Source of the DNA: Planctomycetota bacterium
GTDB lineage: Bacteria > Planctomycetota > Phycisphaerae > Phycisphaerales > SM1A02
Length of the DNA: 64,000 nt
Assembly (NCBI GenBank): GCA_017859745.1
Contig: JAFMML010000002.1
Coordinates: 18,756 to 82,755 of the forward strand
Direction of reading: 5' to 3'
Numbering within the stretch: position 1 is the stretch's first letter; each line of letters starts with the position of its first letter. Positions 53,514 through 62,169 of the stretch are shown here, piece by piece. Below the pieces are notes generated by a model. The model had not been told where the DNA came from. It saw nothing but the letters and a program-made list of their open reading frames with translations, and searched no databases. The position numbers were made by a program, and so were the translations under genes.

Positions 53514-53963
53514 ATGATGATCCACGACATCACCGCCCGAGTCGGACGCCACAAGGCCCGCAAGCGCATCGGTCGCGGCGAAGGCAGCGGCGTCGGCGGC
53601 ACCTCGGGCCGCGGCCACAAGGGCGCCAAGAGCCGCTCCGGCTACAGCCGTCGGGCGAGCTACGAGGGTGGGCAGATGCCCTTCGCCCAGCGCTTCCCCA
53701 AGCGCGGCTTCAGCAACGCCCAGTTCCGCACCGAGTACCACGTGGTCAATCTCAAGGGTCTCGAGGAGCGTTTCGAGGCCGGCGACGAGGTGACTTCGGA
53801 GGCCCTGGTGGCCAAGGGCCTGATCCGCGACGCCCGACGTCCCGTCAAGGTGCTGGCCGAAGGCGAACTGACCAAGTCGCTCAAGGTCGTCGCCGCACGA
53901 TTCTCCGCCGCCGCGAGGTCTCGGATCGAGGCTGCCGGCGGTACCGCGACCGACGCGAGCTGA
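53514..53963 (+). CDS. rplO: 50S ribosomal protein L15
   Basis: 149 aa late-assembling 50S protein. KRIGRGEGSGVGGTSGRGHK, YEGGQMPFAQRFPKRGF and YHVVNLKGLEERF are standard. ATG at 53514 (a second ATG follows directly). It comes straight after rpsE, with the usual intervening rpmD (L30) missing, and 10 nt before secY. Confidence 0.96.
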   Translation: MMIHDITARVGRHKARKRIGRGEGSGVGGTSGRGHKGAKSRSGYSRRASYEGGQMPFAQRFPKRGFSNAQFRTEYHVVNLKGLEERFEAGDEVTSEALVAKGLIRDARRPVKVLAEGELTKSLKVVAARFSAAARSRIEAAGGTATDAS

Positions 53964-53973
53964 TTCTTCCACG

Positions 53974-55383
53974 ATGCTGCAGGCGCTCCTCAACATCTTC
54001 CGCATCCCCGACCTGAGGAACCGCGTGTTCTTCACGCTCGGGATGATCGCGATCTATCGGATCGGATTCTGGATCCCGCTCGTGGGCGTGGACCAGACCG
54101 CTCTCGCGGAGGCGGCGCGCACCGCCGCCGCCGAGGAGACCGGCTTCGGTCGCCTGCTTCAGTTCGCATCGATCTTCTCCGGTGGCAGCCTTCAGCAGTC
54201 GACGATCTTCGGCCTCGGGATCATGCCGTACATCACCGCGGCGATCATCTTCCAGCTGCTGCAGTCGGTGGTTCCCGCGCTGCAGGAGCTGAAGAAGGAG
54301 GGCGCGAGCGGCCAGCAGAAGATCACCGAGTGGACCCGGTACACCACCGTCGGCCTCTGCTTCGTGCAGGGCATGATGTGGCTGAGCTTCCTCCGCACCT
54401 CGGGCCTGGTGCAGCCGGCCTTCGGCGGTGGGACGAGTCTGCTGGTCTTCTATGTCGCGGGCATCGCGGGACTCACGGCGGGCAGCGTGTTCCTGATGTG
54501 GCTTGGCGAGCAGATCGACAAGTACGGCATCGGCAACGGCGTGTCCCTGATCCTGACCGCGGGAATCCTCTCGCAGTTGCCGACGGCCATCGGCTGGGTG
54601 GCGGACAACTTCTCTGCAAGTCAGGCCGGCGACACGGCGCAGATCGGCCTCCTGGGCGTCTTCTTCCTCGTCGCGGCGTTCCTCTTCGTGACCGCAGGCG
54701 CGATCGTCATCACCGTCGCCCAGCGCCGAATCCCGATTCAGGCGGCGAAGCAGACTCGCGGACGCAAGGTCTTCGGCGGTCAGCGGCACTACCTGCCGTT
54801 GCGCGTGAACCACGCCGGCGTCATGCCGATCATCTTCGCCAGCAGTCTCATGATCTTCCCGTCGACGTTCTTCGGGTGGCTCGCGACCCGGGCCAGCCAG
54901 GCCGGCGACGGCGGCTGGTGGGCGGCGACCTGCGAGTGGTTCGCCAACAACTTCCAGATCGGCGCCTACCCGTACATCGTGGTCGAGATCCTCATGATCT
55001 ACTTCTTCAGCTACTTCTGGACGACGGTCCAGTTCAGCCCGGACGACATGTCCCGGCAGCTGAAGGAGAACGGCAGCTTCATTCCCGGGCTTCGGCCGGG
55101 GCCGCGCACCGCGGAGTATCTCGAGACGGTGATGGAGCGCATCACCTTCGTCGGAGCGGGATTCCTCGCGATCATCGCGATCATCCCGACGATGGTCGCG
55201 GAGAAGATGAACATTCCCTTCTTCGTCTCGAGCTTCCTCGGCGGCACCGGTCTTCTCATCGTGGTCAGCGTCGGTCTCGATCTCATCCAGCGGATCGAGG
55301 CGAACCTGCTGATGCGCAACTACTCCGGCTTCCTCGGCGGCGGCGATGGTCGCGGCCCCCGAGTCCGTTCCGCCCGCAGCTGA
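53974..55383 (+). CDS. secY: Protein translocase subunit SecY
   Basis: 469 aa inner-membrane channel of the Sec translocon with ten transmembrane helices. FRIPDLRNRVFFTLGMIAIY at the N-terminus, GIMPYITAAIIFQLL, GEQIDKYGIGNGVSLILTAG, and the cytosolic loop motif PGLRPGPRTAEYLETVMERI are characteristic. It is somewhat longer than E. coli SecY because of longer periplasmic loops. All exported proteins in this window would use it. It is followed by map after 25 nt; adk, often in between, is absent. Confidence 0.96.
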   Translation: MLQALLNIFRIPDLRNRVFFTLGMIAIYRIGFWIPLVGVDQTALAEAARTAAAEETGFGRLLQFASIFSGGSLQQSTIFGLGIMPYITAAIIFQLLQSVVPALQELKKEGASGQQKITEWTRYTTVGLCFVQGMMWLSFLRTSGLVQPAFGGGTSLLVFYVAGIAGLTAGSVFLMWLGEQIDKYGIGNGVSLILTAGILSQLPTAIGWVADNFSASQAGDTAQIGLLGVFFLVAAFLFVTAGAIVITVAQRRIPIQAAKQTRGRKVFGGQRHYLPLRVNHAGVMPIIFASSLMIFPSTFFGWLATRASQAGDGGWWAATCEWFANNFQIGAYPYIVVEILMIYFFSYFWTTVQFSPDDMSRQLKENGSFIPGLRPGPRTAEYLETVMERITFVGAGFLAIIAIIPTMVAEKMNIPFFVSSFLGGTGLLIVVSVGLDLIQRIEANLLMRNYSGFLGGGDGRGPRVRSARS

Positions 55384-55408
55384 CCCGCGCTCGACCTCAC
55401 CACCGATC

Positions 55409-56287
55409 ATGTTTCGTACCTCGCCCATCCTCGCCACGCGTCGCCCGGCACCATCCAGGGGCCGCGCTCCGATCGCGCGGCGGACCCGAGGCGAGATTTC
55501 GGCGATCGCCGCCGCCGGCGAGATCGTCGCGGCCGCTCTCGACGCCGGGCGTCGCACCGCTTCGGTCGGGACCAGCACCGCCGTCGTTGCCGAATCGGTC
55601 GAGGCGGTGCTCGAGTCGCGAGGTGCCGAAGCGGTGCTTCGAAGCGAGTTCGACTTTCCCGCGGCCTGCTGCACCAGCGTCAACGAGACCGTCATCCACG
55701 GGGTGCCTTCCGATCGGGCGCTCGTCGACGGCGATCTGTTGTCGATCGACGTGGCGTGCCGCTTCGACGGATGGTGTGCGGATGCGGCGATCACGGTGCC
55801 CGTGGGCGAGGTCGATGCAGGCCGAACCCGGCTCGTCGCCGAGACCGAGGCGACGCTTCAGGCCGCCATCGCTGCGATCCGGCCGGGGCGGCGGTGGAGC
55901 GAGGTGGCCCGTGAGCTTCAGGAGCGCGTCGAGCGCTCGGGGTTCGCCACCATCACGGGATGGACCGGGCACGGTGTCGGTCGAGAGGTGCACGAGGCCC
56001 CAGCGGCTCCGGCGACGCTCACCGCAGGCCTTCTCGGTCGCGGCGACTTCACGCTGCTGCCGGGCATGGTGCTGGCGGTCGAGCCGGTCCTGGTCCTCCA
56101 GGCCCCCCCTCCCTCGGGCGGCCCCTGCCTCCGGGGAGTGGCCACGGTTCGGGGTGGAGATGCGTGGTCGGTCGAGACGGCTTCGGGCGTCCCTGCGTGC
56201 CACGTCGAGCACACCATCGCGGTCACCACGCGGGGTGCCGAGGTGCTTACGACGATGACCGCAACCAGGGAAGGGGTCGAGGCATGA
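55409..56287 (+). CDS. map: Type I methionine aminopeptidase
   Basis: 292 aa metalloenzyme removing initiator Met. All metal and catalytic residues are seen: His in NETVIHGVP, Asp in LLSIDVAC, Asp in [11 protein letters not shown], His in [12 protein letters not shown], Glu in AVEPVLVL and Glu in HVEHTIAV. The N-terminal about 30 residues are an extra basic segment, and there is a small Pro-rich insertion ([10 protein letters not shown]). The stop overlaps infA by ATGA. Normal operon partner of secY and infA. Confidence 0.95.
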   Translation: MFRTSPILATRRPAPSRGRAPIARRTRGEISAIAAAGEIVAAALDAGRRTASVGTSTAVVAESVEAVLESRGAEAVLRSEFDFPAACCTSVNETVIHGVPSDRALVDGDLLSIDVACRFDGWCADAAITVPVGEVDAGRTRLVAETEATLQAAIAAIRPGRRWSEVARELQERVERSGFATITGWTGHGVGREVHEAPAAPATLTAGLLGRGDFTLLPGMVLAVEPVLVLQAPPPSGGPCLRGVATVRGGDAWSVETASGVPACHVEHTIAVTTRGAEVLTTMTATREGVEA

Positions 56288-56499
56288 GCAAGACGGAGAA
56301 GATCACCATCGAGGCGGAGGTCACCGAAGCCCTTCCCAATGCGAGATTTCGGGTCAAGCTGCCCAACGACAAGCAGATCATCGCCTACGTCAGCGGTAAG
56401 ATGAGGAAGTTCTTCATCCGGATCGTTCCGGGCGATCGGGTGACCGTGGAACTCAACCCGTACGACCTGACCAAGGGGCGGATCATCGTCCGCCACTGA
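56284..56499 (+). CDS. infA: Translation initiation factor IF-1
   Basis: 71 aa S1/OB-fold factor that binds the 30S A site. [37 protein letters not shown] and [12 protein letters not shown] match IF-1, with Phe-Phe where many have Tyr-Ile (MRKNYIRI). The ATG at 56284 overlaps the map stop by 4 nt. Confidence 0.96.
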   Translation: MSKTEKITIEAEVTEALPNARFRVKLPNDKQIIAYVSGKMRKFFIRIVPGDRVTVELNPYDLTKGRIIVRH

Positions 56500-56511
56500 G
56501 GATTCGAAGTA

Positions 56512-56533
56512 CCGATCGGCAACGTCCGATCGG
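56512..56533 (+). promoter_or_regulatory. Hairpin in the infA-rpmJ gap
   Basis: CCGATCGG occurs at 56512-56519 and 56526-56533 and pairs with itself around loop CAACGT, an 8-bp stem. There is no U-tract, so it is not an intrinsic terminator; it might be an mRNA processing or regulatory structure 70 nt upstream of the rpmJ start. Function is unknown. Confidence 0.4.
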
Positions 56534-56604
56534 CGTCCCATTTCGCCGGCCAAGGTCGGCATCGGTTCGAGAGAGGCCGCCATGGGCGGCAAGGAGCGTG
56601 TTCC

Positions 56605-56721
56605 GTGAAGGTCCGAAGCAGCATCAAGCGGCGAACCCTCGATTGCCAGATCGTGATCCGCAAGGGCAAGCGGTTCGTCATCAACAAGAAGAATCCCCGT
56701 CTCAAGCAGCGTCAGGGCTGA
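56605..56721 (+). CDS. rpmJ: 50S ribosomal protein L36, zinc-ligand-less form
   Basis: 38 aa with a GTG start, supported by AAGGAG 8 nt upstream. The ends are canonical ([10 protein letters not shown] and PRLKQRQG). Three of the four zinc ligands of L36 are replaced: positions 11, 27 and 33 are Thr, Asn and Leu instead of Cys, Cys and His, and only Cys14 remains. It is thus a C-minus type L36. It lies between infA and rpsM as usual, 20 nt before rpsM. Confidence 0.93.
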   Translation: MKVRSSIKRRTLDCQIVIRKGKRFVINKKNPRLKQRQG

Positions 56722-56741
56722 ATCCCCAACGGAGCGTCACC

Positions 56742-57119
56742 ATGCCCCGCATCGCCGGCGTCGACATCCCCGAAAAGAAGAAGATCCTGTACGCCCTGCA
56801 GTACATCCACGGCATCGGCGCGAAGTTCGCCGCCGACATCCTGCAGCAGACCGGGATCGAACCGGACACCCTTGCGAGCCAGCTCGACGACCAGCAGCTG
56901 AGTTCGATCAGCGCCGTCATCGACGGTGGTTTCGTGGTCGAAGGCGCCCTGCGTCGCCAGGTCCAGCAGGACGTGCAGCGTCTGCGGGACATCCGCGCCT
57001 ACCGCGGCGAGCGTCATCGCAGAGGTCTCCCCGTCCGCGGCCAGCGGACCCGGACCAACGCCCGCACCCGCAAGGGACGCAAGAAGACCGTGGCCGGCAA
57101 GAAGGGCGTCAAGGGCTGA
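56742..57119 (+). CDS. rpsM: 30S ribosomal protein S13
   Basis: 125 aa, in the 30S head bridging to L5. [37 protein letters not shown] and [16 protein letters not shown] are diagnostic. GGAG lies 7 nt before the ATG at 56742. Followed by rpsK after 58 nt. Confidence 0.97.
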   Translation: MPRIAGVDIPEKKKILYALQYIHGIGAKFAADILQQTGIEPDTLASQLDDQQLSSISAVIDGGFVVEGALRRQVQQDVQRLRDIRAYRGERHRRGLPVRGQRTRTNARTRKGRKKTVAGKKGVKG

Positions 57120-57177
57120 TCGACCGCACCGGGCGAGACGCCCGACCCGGCGGCATCGCCGCCTGCGAGCACCAACC

Positions 57178-57549
57178 ATGTCGAAGAAGAAGATTCGCAA
57201 GAACGTCGTCAAGGGCATCGCCCACATCAAGGCGTCCTACAACAACACGATGGTGACGATCACCGACGTGAACGGCGAGACCCTTTGCTGGGACTCGGCG
57301 GGCACGGCGGAGTTCAAGGGAGCTCGAAAGAGCACCCCCTTCGCCGCCACCCGGGCCAGCGAGAAGTGCGCGGGCAAGGCCAAGCGGTTCGGGATGCGGG
57401 AGGTCGAGGTCCGTGTCCGAGGCGCCGGCCCCGGCAAGGAGGCCGCGGTCACCGCCCTCCAGGCGAGCGGCCTGAAGATCACGGCCATCGAGGATCACAC
57501 GCCGATTCCGTTCAACGGATGTCGCGCCCCGAAGAAGCGGCGCGTCTGA
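57178..57549 (+). CDS. rpsK: 30S ribosomal protein S11
   Basis: 123 aa platform protein near the mRNA exit. [38 protein letters not shown] and [18 protein letters not shown] match the family. The usual next gene, rpsD (S4), is not here; rpoA follows after 115 nt. Confidence 0.97.
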   Translation: MSKKKIRKNVVKGIAHIKASYNNTMVTITDVNGETLCWDSAGTAEFKGARKSTPFAATRASEKCAGKAKRFGMREVEVRVRGAGPGKEAAVTALQASGLKITAIEDHTPIPFNGCRAPKKRRV

Positions 57550-57664
57550 CGAATTCACCGCGGCGGCGCAGCAGGGCGGGTTCCGACTCCGGCAGGTCGG
57601 TCTCCGATCCGAACGGCCTCCGCTTCACCCGTTCGGGTCCTGCCGGACACTGGGAGTGATGGAC

Positions 57665-58669
57665 ATGCACGTTCGTTGGCGCGGGCTGGAACTGCCCGCC
57701 AAGGTCGAATCCGATCCCCGCAGTCTCACGCCGACCTTCGGCCGCTTCATCGCCGAGCCGTTCGAGCGAGGCTTCGGAACCACCGTGGGCAACAGCCTCC
57801 GGCGGATCCTGCTCTCGAGCCTCGAGGGCTGCGCCATCACCGGCGTCAAGATCGAGGGCGTCGAGCACGAGTTCTCCTCGATCCCCGGGATCTACGAGGA
57901 CGTCGCCGACATCATCCTGAACGTGAAGGGCCTCGTGGTCAGCATGGACCACGACGAGCCGCGTCGGATGAAGCTCGCCGCCGAGGGGCCGGGCGAGGTC
58001 ACCGCCGAACTCATCGAGGCGGATCCCTCGGTCCGCATCCACAATCCCGAGAAGGTCATCGCCACGCTCACCGAGCCCGTCGACTTCATCGCCGAGTTCA
58101 CCATCGAGCGGGGACGCGGCTATCGGCCGGCCTCGGAGCAGAACGACGCCGACGAGCAGGTCATCGGCGAGATCCCGATCGATGCGATCTTCTCCCCGGT
58201 CCAGCGGGTTCGGTTCCGCGTCGAAGACACCCGGGTGGGTCAGCGCACCAACTACGACCGCCTCGTGCTCGACGTCTGGACCGACGGCACCGTTCGACCG
58301 GAGATGGCCGTCGTCGAGGCCGCCAAGATCCTTCGCAAGCACCTCAACCCGTTCGTCCAGGCCGACGAGATCGGCTCGATGACCGTCGCCCCCGAGGTCG
58401 TTGCGAAGGGGGCCCTCGACCAGGAGCTGATTCGCAAGCTCAACACCCCGGTCAGTCAGCTCAATCTGTCGGTGCGTGCGGCCAACTGCCTCGAGAGCGC
58501 CCGACTTCGCACCATCGCCGATCTCCTTCCCAAGCCCGAGGAGGAGCTGCTGGCGATTCGAAGCTTCGGCAAGACCAGTCTTCGCGAGGTCAAGCGGAAG
58601 CTCGAGGAACTCGGCCTCGTCATGGGCAGTCCGCTCCCGGAGGGTTTCGTCGCCGACGAGGCCCGTTGA
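57665..58669 (+). CDS. rpoA: DNA-directed RNA polymerase subunit alpha
   Basis: 334 aa. The ATG at 57665 (MHVRWRGLELPAKV) is chosen over GTG 57656 and ATG 57659 because GGAG at 57653-57656 is 8 nt upstream of it and the N-terminus then fits the family. The N-terminal assembly domain shows EPFERGFGTTVGNSLRRIL, and the C-terminal DNA/UP-element-binding domain shows LSVRAANCLESARL and RSFGKTSLREVKRKLEELGL. Length is normal. rplQ follows. Confidence 0.96.
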   Translation: MHVRWRGLELPAKVESDPRSLTPTFGRFIAEPFERGFGTTVGNSLRRILLSSLEGCAITGVKIEGVEHEFSSIPGIYEDVADIILNVKGLVVSMDHDEPRRMKLAAEGPGEVTAELIEADPSVRIHNPEKVIATLTEPVDFIAEFTIERGRGYRPASEQNDADEQVIGEIPIDAIFSPVQRVRFRVEDTRVGQRTNYDRLVLDVWTDGTVRPEMAVVEAAKILRKHLNPFVQADEIGSMTVAPEVVAKGALDQELIRKLNTPVSQLNLSVRAANCLESARLRTIADLLPKPEEELLAIRSFGKTSLREVKRKLEELGLVMGSPLPEGFVADEAR

Positions 58670-58721
58670 TCAGTTCCTAGACCGCCCCCCCGACCCGGCC
58701 ACACGGCCGAGGAGTCATGCG

Positions 58722-59429
58722 ATGCGACACCGAATCGCCGGCAAGCAGCTCAACGTCCACAGCAACCACCGCCGCGCCATGCTGCGCAACCTCGCGGCGG
58801 CGCTCTTCGAGCACGGCCGGATCGAGACCACCATGGCCAAGGCCAAGGCGGTGCAGCCGTTCGTCGAGCGGCTCATCACCATCGCCCTGAAGGGCGACCT
58901 CGCCGCACGCCGCCGCCTCGAGAGCCGTCTCACCGACCGACGCCTCTTCGCCTGGGTGGCGGACCCCAACGTGCCGGACGAGAAGAAGCGCAACGACTTC
59001 TTCGACCTTCCCGACGCGTCCGAGATCACCTTCAACCGCTACGGCGAGTTGAAGAGTTCGCCGCGGCTCGTGCAGCACCTGATGACGAAGGTCGCGCCGC
59101 TCTTCAAGGATCGAGACGGCGGCTACACCCGCATCGTGAAGCTCGGGAACCGTCGCCTCGGCGACGGCACCGATCTGGTGATGCTGGAACTCGTCGGCCG
59201 CGAGGAGGGATCCCAGGTCTCCGGCAGCGGATCCCGCCGCCGTCGGATCGCCCAGGGACGCACCGCCTACGCCTCGCAACTGCTCGGCGGTGGAGCATCG
59301 GCGACCGCGGTGGCGGACGACGCCGAGACCACGGCGCCCGAGGCAGTCACAGAGGTTGCCGAGCCGGCCCCCGAGACCGCCGAGGACGCCTCCGCGACCG
59401 AGACGACGGGCGAAGACGAGAAGGCCTGA
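58722..59429 (+). CDS. rplQ: 50S ribosomal protein L17 with acidic tail
   Basis: 235 aa; the core is about 165 aa. The ATG at 58722 has GGAG 7 nt upstream. RHRIAGKQLNVHSNHRRAML and LAAALFEHGRIETTMAKAKA are L17 signatures. The C-terminal about 45 residues are an Ala/Glu/Thr/Pro-rich acidic tail, opposite in charge to the S5 tail. Last gene of the supercluster; a terminator follows. Confidence 0.94.
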   Translation: MRHRIAGKQLNVHSNHRRAMLRNLAAALFEHGRIETTMAKAKAVQPFVERLITIALKGDLAARRRLESRLTDRRLFAWVADPNVPDEKKRNDFFDLPDASEITFNRYGELKSSPRLVQHLMTKVAPLFKDRDGGYTRIVKLGNRRLGDGTDLVMLELVGREEGSQVSGSGSRRRRIAQGRTAYASQLLGGGASATAVADDAETTAPEAVTEVAEPAPETAEDASATETTGEDEKA

Positions 59430-59482
59430 AGTCGTAGGGAACCTCGCCCATCGGGGCAGGATCGCCTCGCGAACAGGACCGG

Positions 59483-59525
59483 ACGCCTCCTAGGCTGGGT
59501 TCGCCCACCTTGGGAGGCGTTTTCG
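59483..59525 (+). terminator. Terminator of the ribosomal supercluster
   Basis: Outer stem ACGCCTCC (59483-59490) pairs with GGAGGCGT (59513-59520), and an inner stem TGGG/CCCA (59496-59499, 59504-59507) is closed by a TTCG loop. TTTTC follows immediately. It lies 54 nt after the rplQ stop. Confidence 0.85.
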
Positions 59526-59722
59526 CATCCCGGTTTCGGCGGCCAGGGATCCGTCGGCTCTTGGGAGGTGTCGCCTCGGTCGGGAGGGCGTCCTCCAGGC
59601 TTCGACCGCGGGATCTTGGGGCAAGCGTTCGGGACATTCCGCCGATAGCCTCCACGGGCCGGCGGGGGCGGTCCACGCACTTCGGCGCCCCGCGTCGTCG
59701 CATATGAACCTCGGAGTCTGCG

Positions 59723-60316
59723 ATGCAGAAGACCACCTGCGCCTCGGCCCAACAGTATCTCGACCGCCTCGGCGAACTTCTCGGACGGCTCGACGCCGCC
59801 GCGATCGATGCCCTGACCGATCGCATCGTGCAGCGGTGGGAGGACGACGCCTGCGTCCTCGTCGCGGGAAATGGTGGCAGCGCTTCGACTGCGAGCCACT
59901 ACGTCACCGATCTGGTCAAGACCGCGTGGGTACCGGGGCTGAGACGCCTCCGGGCCCTGTCCCTGACGGAGAATCCAGGCCTTACGACGGCGCTCGGCAA
60001 CGACATCGCCTTCGATGAGACGCTCTCGTTCCCGCTCGAGTCCTACGGCCGTGAGGGCGATCTGCTGATCGCCATCAGCGGCTCCGGAAACAGCCCCAAC
60101 ATCGTCAAGGCCTGCGAACTCGCCCGCGAGCGCGGTCTCGAGGTCGCGGCACTGACCGGCTTCGACGGAGGTGCCATCGGTCGCATGGCCGACCTGCATG
60201 TCAACGTGCCCAGCGACAACTACGGGCTCGTCGAGGACGTCCACCTCTCGATCGGACACATGCTTGGCCAGGGCCTTCGGGCCCGCCTGGTGGGGCGGAC
60301 TCCGGCGGTGGGTTGA
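59723..60316 (+). CDS. Phosphoheptose isomerase-like SIS protein (GmhA type)
   Basis: 197 aa cytoplasmic SIS-domain isomerase, resembling GmhA, which converts sedoheptulose-7-phosphate to heptose-7-phosphate for LPS or glycan heptose. CVLVAGNGGSASTASHYVTD and LLIAISGSGNSPNIV hold the sugar-phosphate-binding loops, and DNYGLVEDVHLSIGHM carries the Glu/His active-site region. DiaA-like relatives share these features, so the reaction is inferred. It opens a three-gene surface-sugar cluster. Confidence 0.85.
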   Translation: MQKTTCASAQQYLDRLGELLGRLDAAAIDALTDRIVQRWEDDACVLVAGNGGSASTASHYVTDLVKTAWVPGLRRLRALSLTENPGLTTALGNDIAFDETLSFPLESYGREGDLLIAISGSGNSPNIVKACELARERGLEVAALTGFDGGAIGRMADLHVNVPSDNYGLVEDVHLSIGHMLGQGLRARLVGRTPAVG

Positions 60317-60331
60317 TGGGGTGAGATCGAC

Positions 60332-61318
60332 ATGGATGCCCAGACGCAACGTCGCTGCCTGCTGATCACGCCCGCTCGCAACGAGGCCGAGTTCGCCCGT
60401 CGAACCCTCGACAGCGTGGTCGCCCAGTCGCTGCGCCCGGCGAAGTGGGTGATCGTCGACGACGGTTCGACCGACGAGACCCCCGCGATCCTCGCCGAGT
60501 ATGCCGCGAGGCACCCCTGGATCGAGGTCGTGTCCCGAACCGATCGCGGCGAGCGAAGCGTCGGCCCCGGTGTGATCGAGGCGTTCTACGCCGGCCTGGA
60601 ACGCTGCGACCTCGACGACTTCGACTACATCTGCAAGCTCGATCTCGATCTCGACCTGCCGCCGGGCTACTTCGAGGGCCTGGTCGCGAAGATGGAGGCC
60701 GATCGGAGACTTGGCACGTGCAGCGGCAAGGCGTGGTACGAGGATGCCGAGGGTCGAGGTCGCTTCATGGAACTGATCGGCGACGAGATGTCCGTCGGTG
60801 CCAGCAAGTTCTTCCGGGTCTCCTGCTTTCGGCAGATCGGGGGATTCGCGCGGCAGGTGATGTGGGACGGCATCGACTGCCATCGGTGCCGGATGCTCGG
60901 CTGGAAGGTCTGCAGCTTTCGCGACGAGAGTCTGGCATTCCTGCATCTCCGCCCGATGGGGTCGAGCCACCGCGGCATCCTGCACGGCCGGGCCCGGCAC
61001 GGCCGCGGCCAGTATCTGATGGGATCGAGTCCGTTCTATCTCTTCGCGAGCGCCGCCTATCGCCTCGCCAGCCCGCCGTACGTGGTCGGAGGCCTCGCCA
61101 CCTTGTGGGGATATCTCGCGGCCAGCGCGACCCGACCCCATCGCACCGTCGATCGGGAGTTCCGTCGCTTTCTGCGCCGGTATCAGTGGCTCGCTCTTCG
61201 CATCGGCAAGCGAGCGGCCGCCGAGCGCATCGAGGCGGAGATGGCGGACCGATTCGATTCCGGCCGATCGCCTTCGCGAGAGTCGGCCGCGGTGGCGGCA
61301 TGTGCCGGAGCCGCGTGA
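60332..61318 (+). CDS. Family 2 glycosyltransferase
   Basis: 328 aa GT-A protein. ITPARNEAEFARRTLDSVV and VIVDDGSTDETPAILAEY are the donor-binding motifs; KLDLDLDLPPGYF provides the acidic cluster in place of DxD. Hydrophobic segments near the C-terminus (YVVGGLATLWGYLAAS) suggest membrane association. It starts 15 nt after the SIS gene and ends 1 nt before the WecG-type gene, so the three are probably one operon. The sugar and acceptor are unknown. Confidence 0.85.
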   Translation: MDAQTQRRCLLITPARNEAEFARRTLDSVVAQSLRPAKWVIVDDGSTDETPAILAEYAARHPWIEVVSRTDRGERSVGPGVIEAFYAGLERCDLDDFDYICKLDLDLDLPPGYFEGLVAKMEADRRLGTCSGKAWYEDAEGRGRFMELIGDEMSVGASKFFRVSCFRQIGGFARQVMWDGIDCHRCRMLGWKVCSFRDESLAFLHLRPMGSSHRGILHGRARHGRGQYLMGSSPFYLFASAAYRLASPPYVVGGLATLWGYLAASATRPHRTVDREFRRFLRRYQWLALRIGKRAAAERIEAEMADRFDSGRSPSRESAAVAACAGAA

Positions 61319-61319
61319 G

Positions 61320-62159
61320 ATGCCCGATGCGACGATGACGCCTCGAGCGTCGGCCACGGCGGCGCCTGCCGACGGCGAGATCCCGGGCCTGGTCGAACTC
61401 GAGGGCATGGGGATCGCCCCGTGGACCGAGTCGGAGACGGTGCATCAGGTCGTCCGCGCCCTTGCCGACGGACGTGGTGGCTGGATGGTGACGGTGAACC
61501 TCGACATCCTGCGTCAGGTGGTGAAGGTCGAGGGGATTCGAGACCTGGTGGAACAGAGCGATCTTCGAGTCGCAGACGGCATGCCATTGCTGTGGGCGGC
61601 CCGCGTTCAAGGCACCCCTCTTCCCGAGCGGGTCTGCGGCTCGAACCTGATCCACTCGCTGCCTGCCGCCGCGGCCGCCGAAGGACGTTCGATCTTCCTG
61701 CTCGGCGGCGATCCCGGCACCGCCGAGGCGGCCGCGAACACGCTGCGGACTCGCCACCCCAACCTCCGAATCGCGGGGACCCACTGCCCCGAGTTCGGGT
61801 TCGAGAAGGACCCGGAGAAGCTCTCGGAGATGGAGCGAATGGTCGCCGAGGCATCCCCCGACATCGTGTTCGTGGCCCTGGGATTCCCCAAGCAGGAACG
61901 ACTGATCGCGAGGATCCGCGGCTCCGCACCGAAGGCGTGGTGGGTCGGCGTGGGCATCAGCTTCAGCTTCGCCAGCGGCGAGGTGAAGCGCGCGCCCGAA
62001 TGGGTGCAGGCGATCGGCCTCGAGTGGGTGCATCGCACCCTGCAGGAGCCGCGGAGACTCTTCGTGCGCTACTTCGTGCACGACATTCCCTTCGGTCTGG
62101 CCCTGTTGAGCCGAGCAATCCGCCGACGAGGCCGACTCGCCCCGAGGCCCGATCGCTAG
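61320..62159 (+). CDS. WecG/TagA/CpsF-type glycosyltransferase
   Basis: 279 aa. The ATG at 61320 follows the previous stop (TGAGATG); GTG 61302 is an alternative that would overlap. The family core is clear: VTVNLDILRQVVK, RVADGMPLLWAARV, IFLLGGDPGTAEAAANTL, and DIVFVALGFPKQERLIARI. The motif TVNLDIL replaces the more usual T-x-N-x-x-x. GT26 enzymes add ManNAc-type sugars to lipid-linked acceptors in teichoic acid, ECA or capsule synthesis. The basic C-terminal tail probably binds the membrane. Exact sugar unknown. Confidence 0.87.
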   Translation: MPDATMTPRASATAAPADGEIPGLVELEGMGIAPWTESETVHQVVRALADGRGGWMVTVNLDILRQVVKVEGIRDLVEQSDLRVADGMPLLWAARVQGTPLPERVCGSNLIHSLPAAAAAEGRSIFLLGGDPGTAEAAANTLRTRHPNLRIAGTHCPEFGFEKDPEKLSEMERMVAEASPDIVFVALGFPKQERLIARIRGSAPKAWWVGVGISFSFASGEVKRAPEWVQAIGLEWVHRTLQEPRRLFVRYFVHDIPFGLALLSRAIRRRGRLAPRPDR

Positions 62160-62169
62160 ACTCCTCGGC

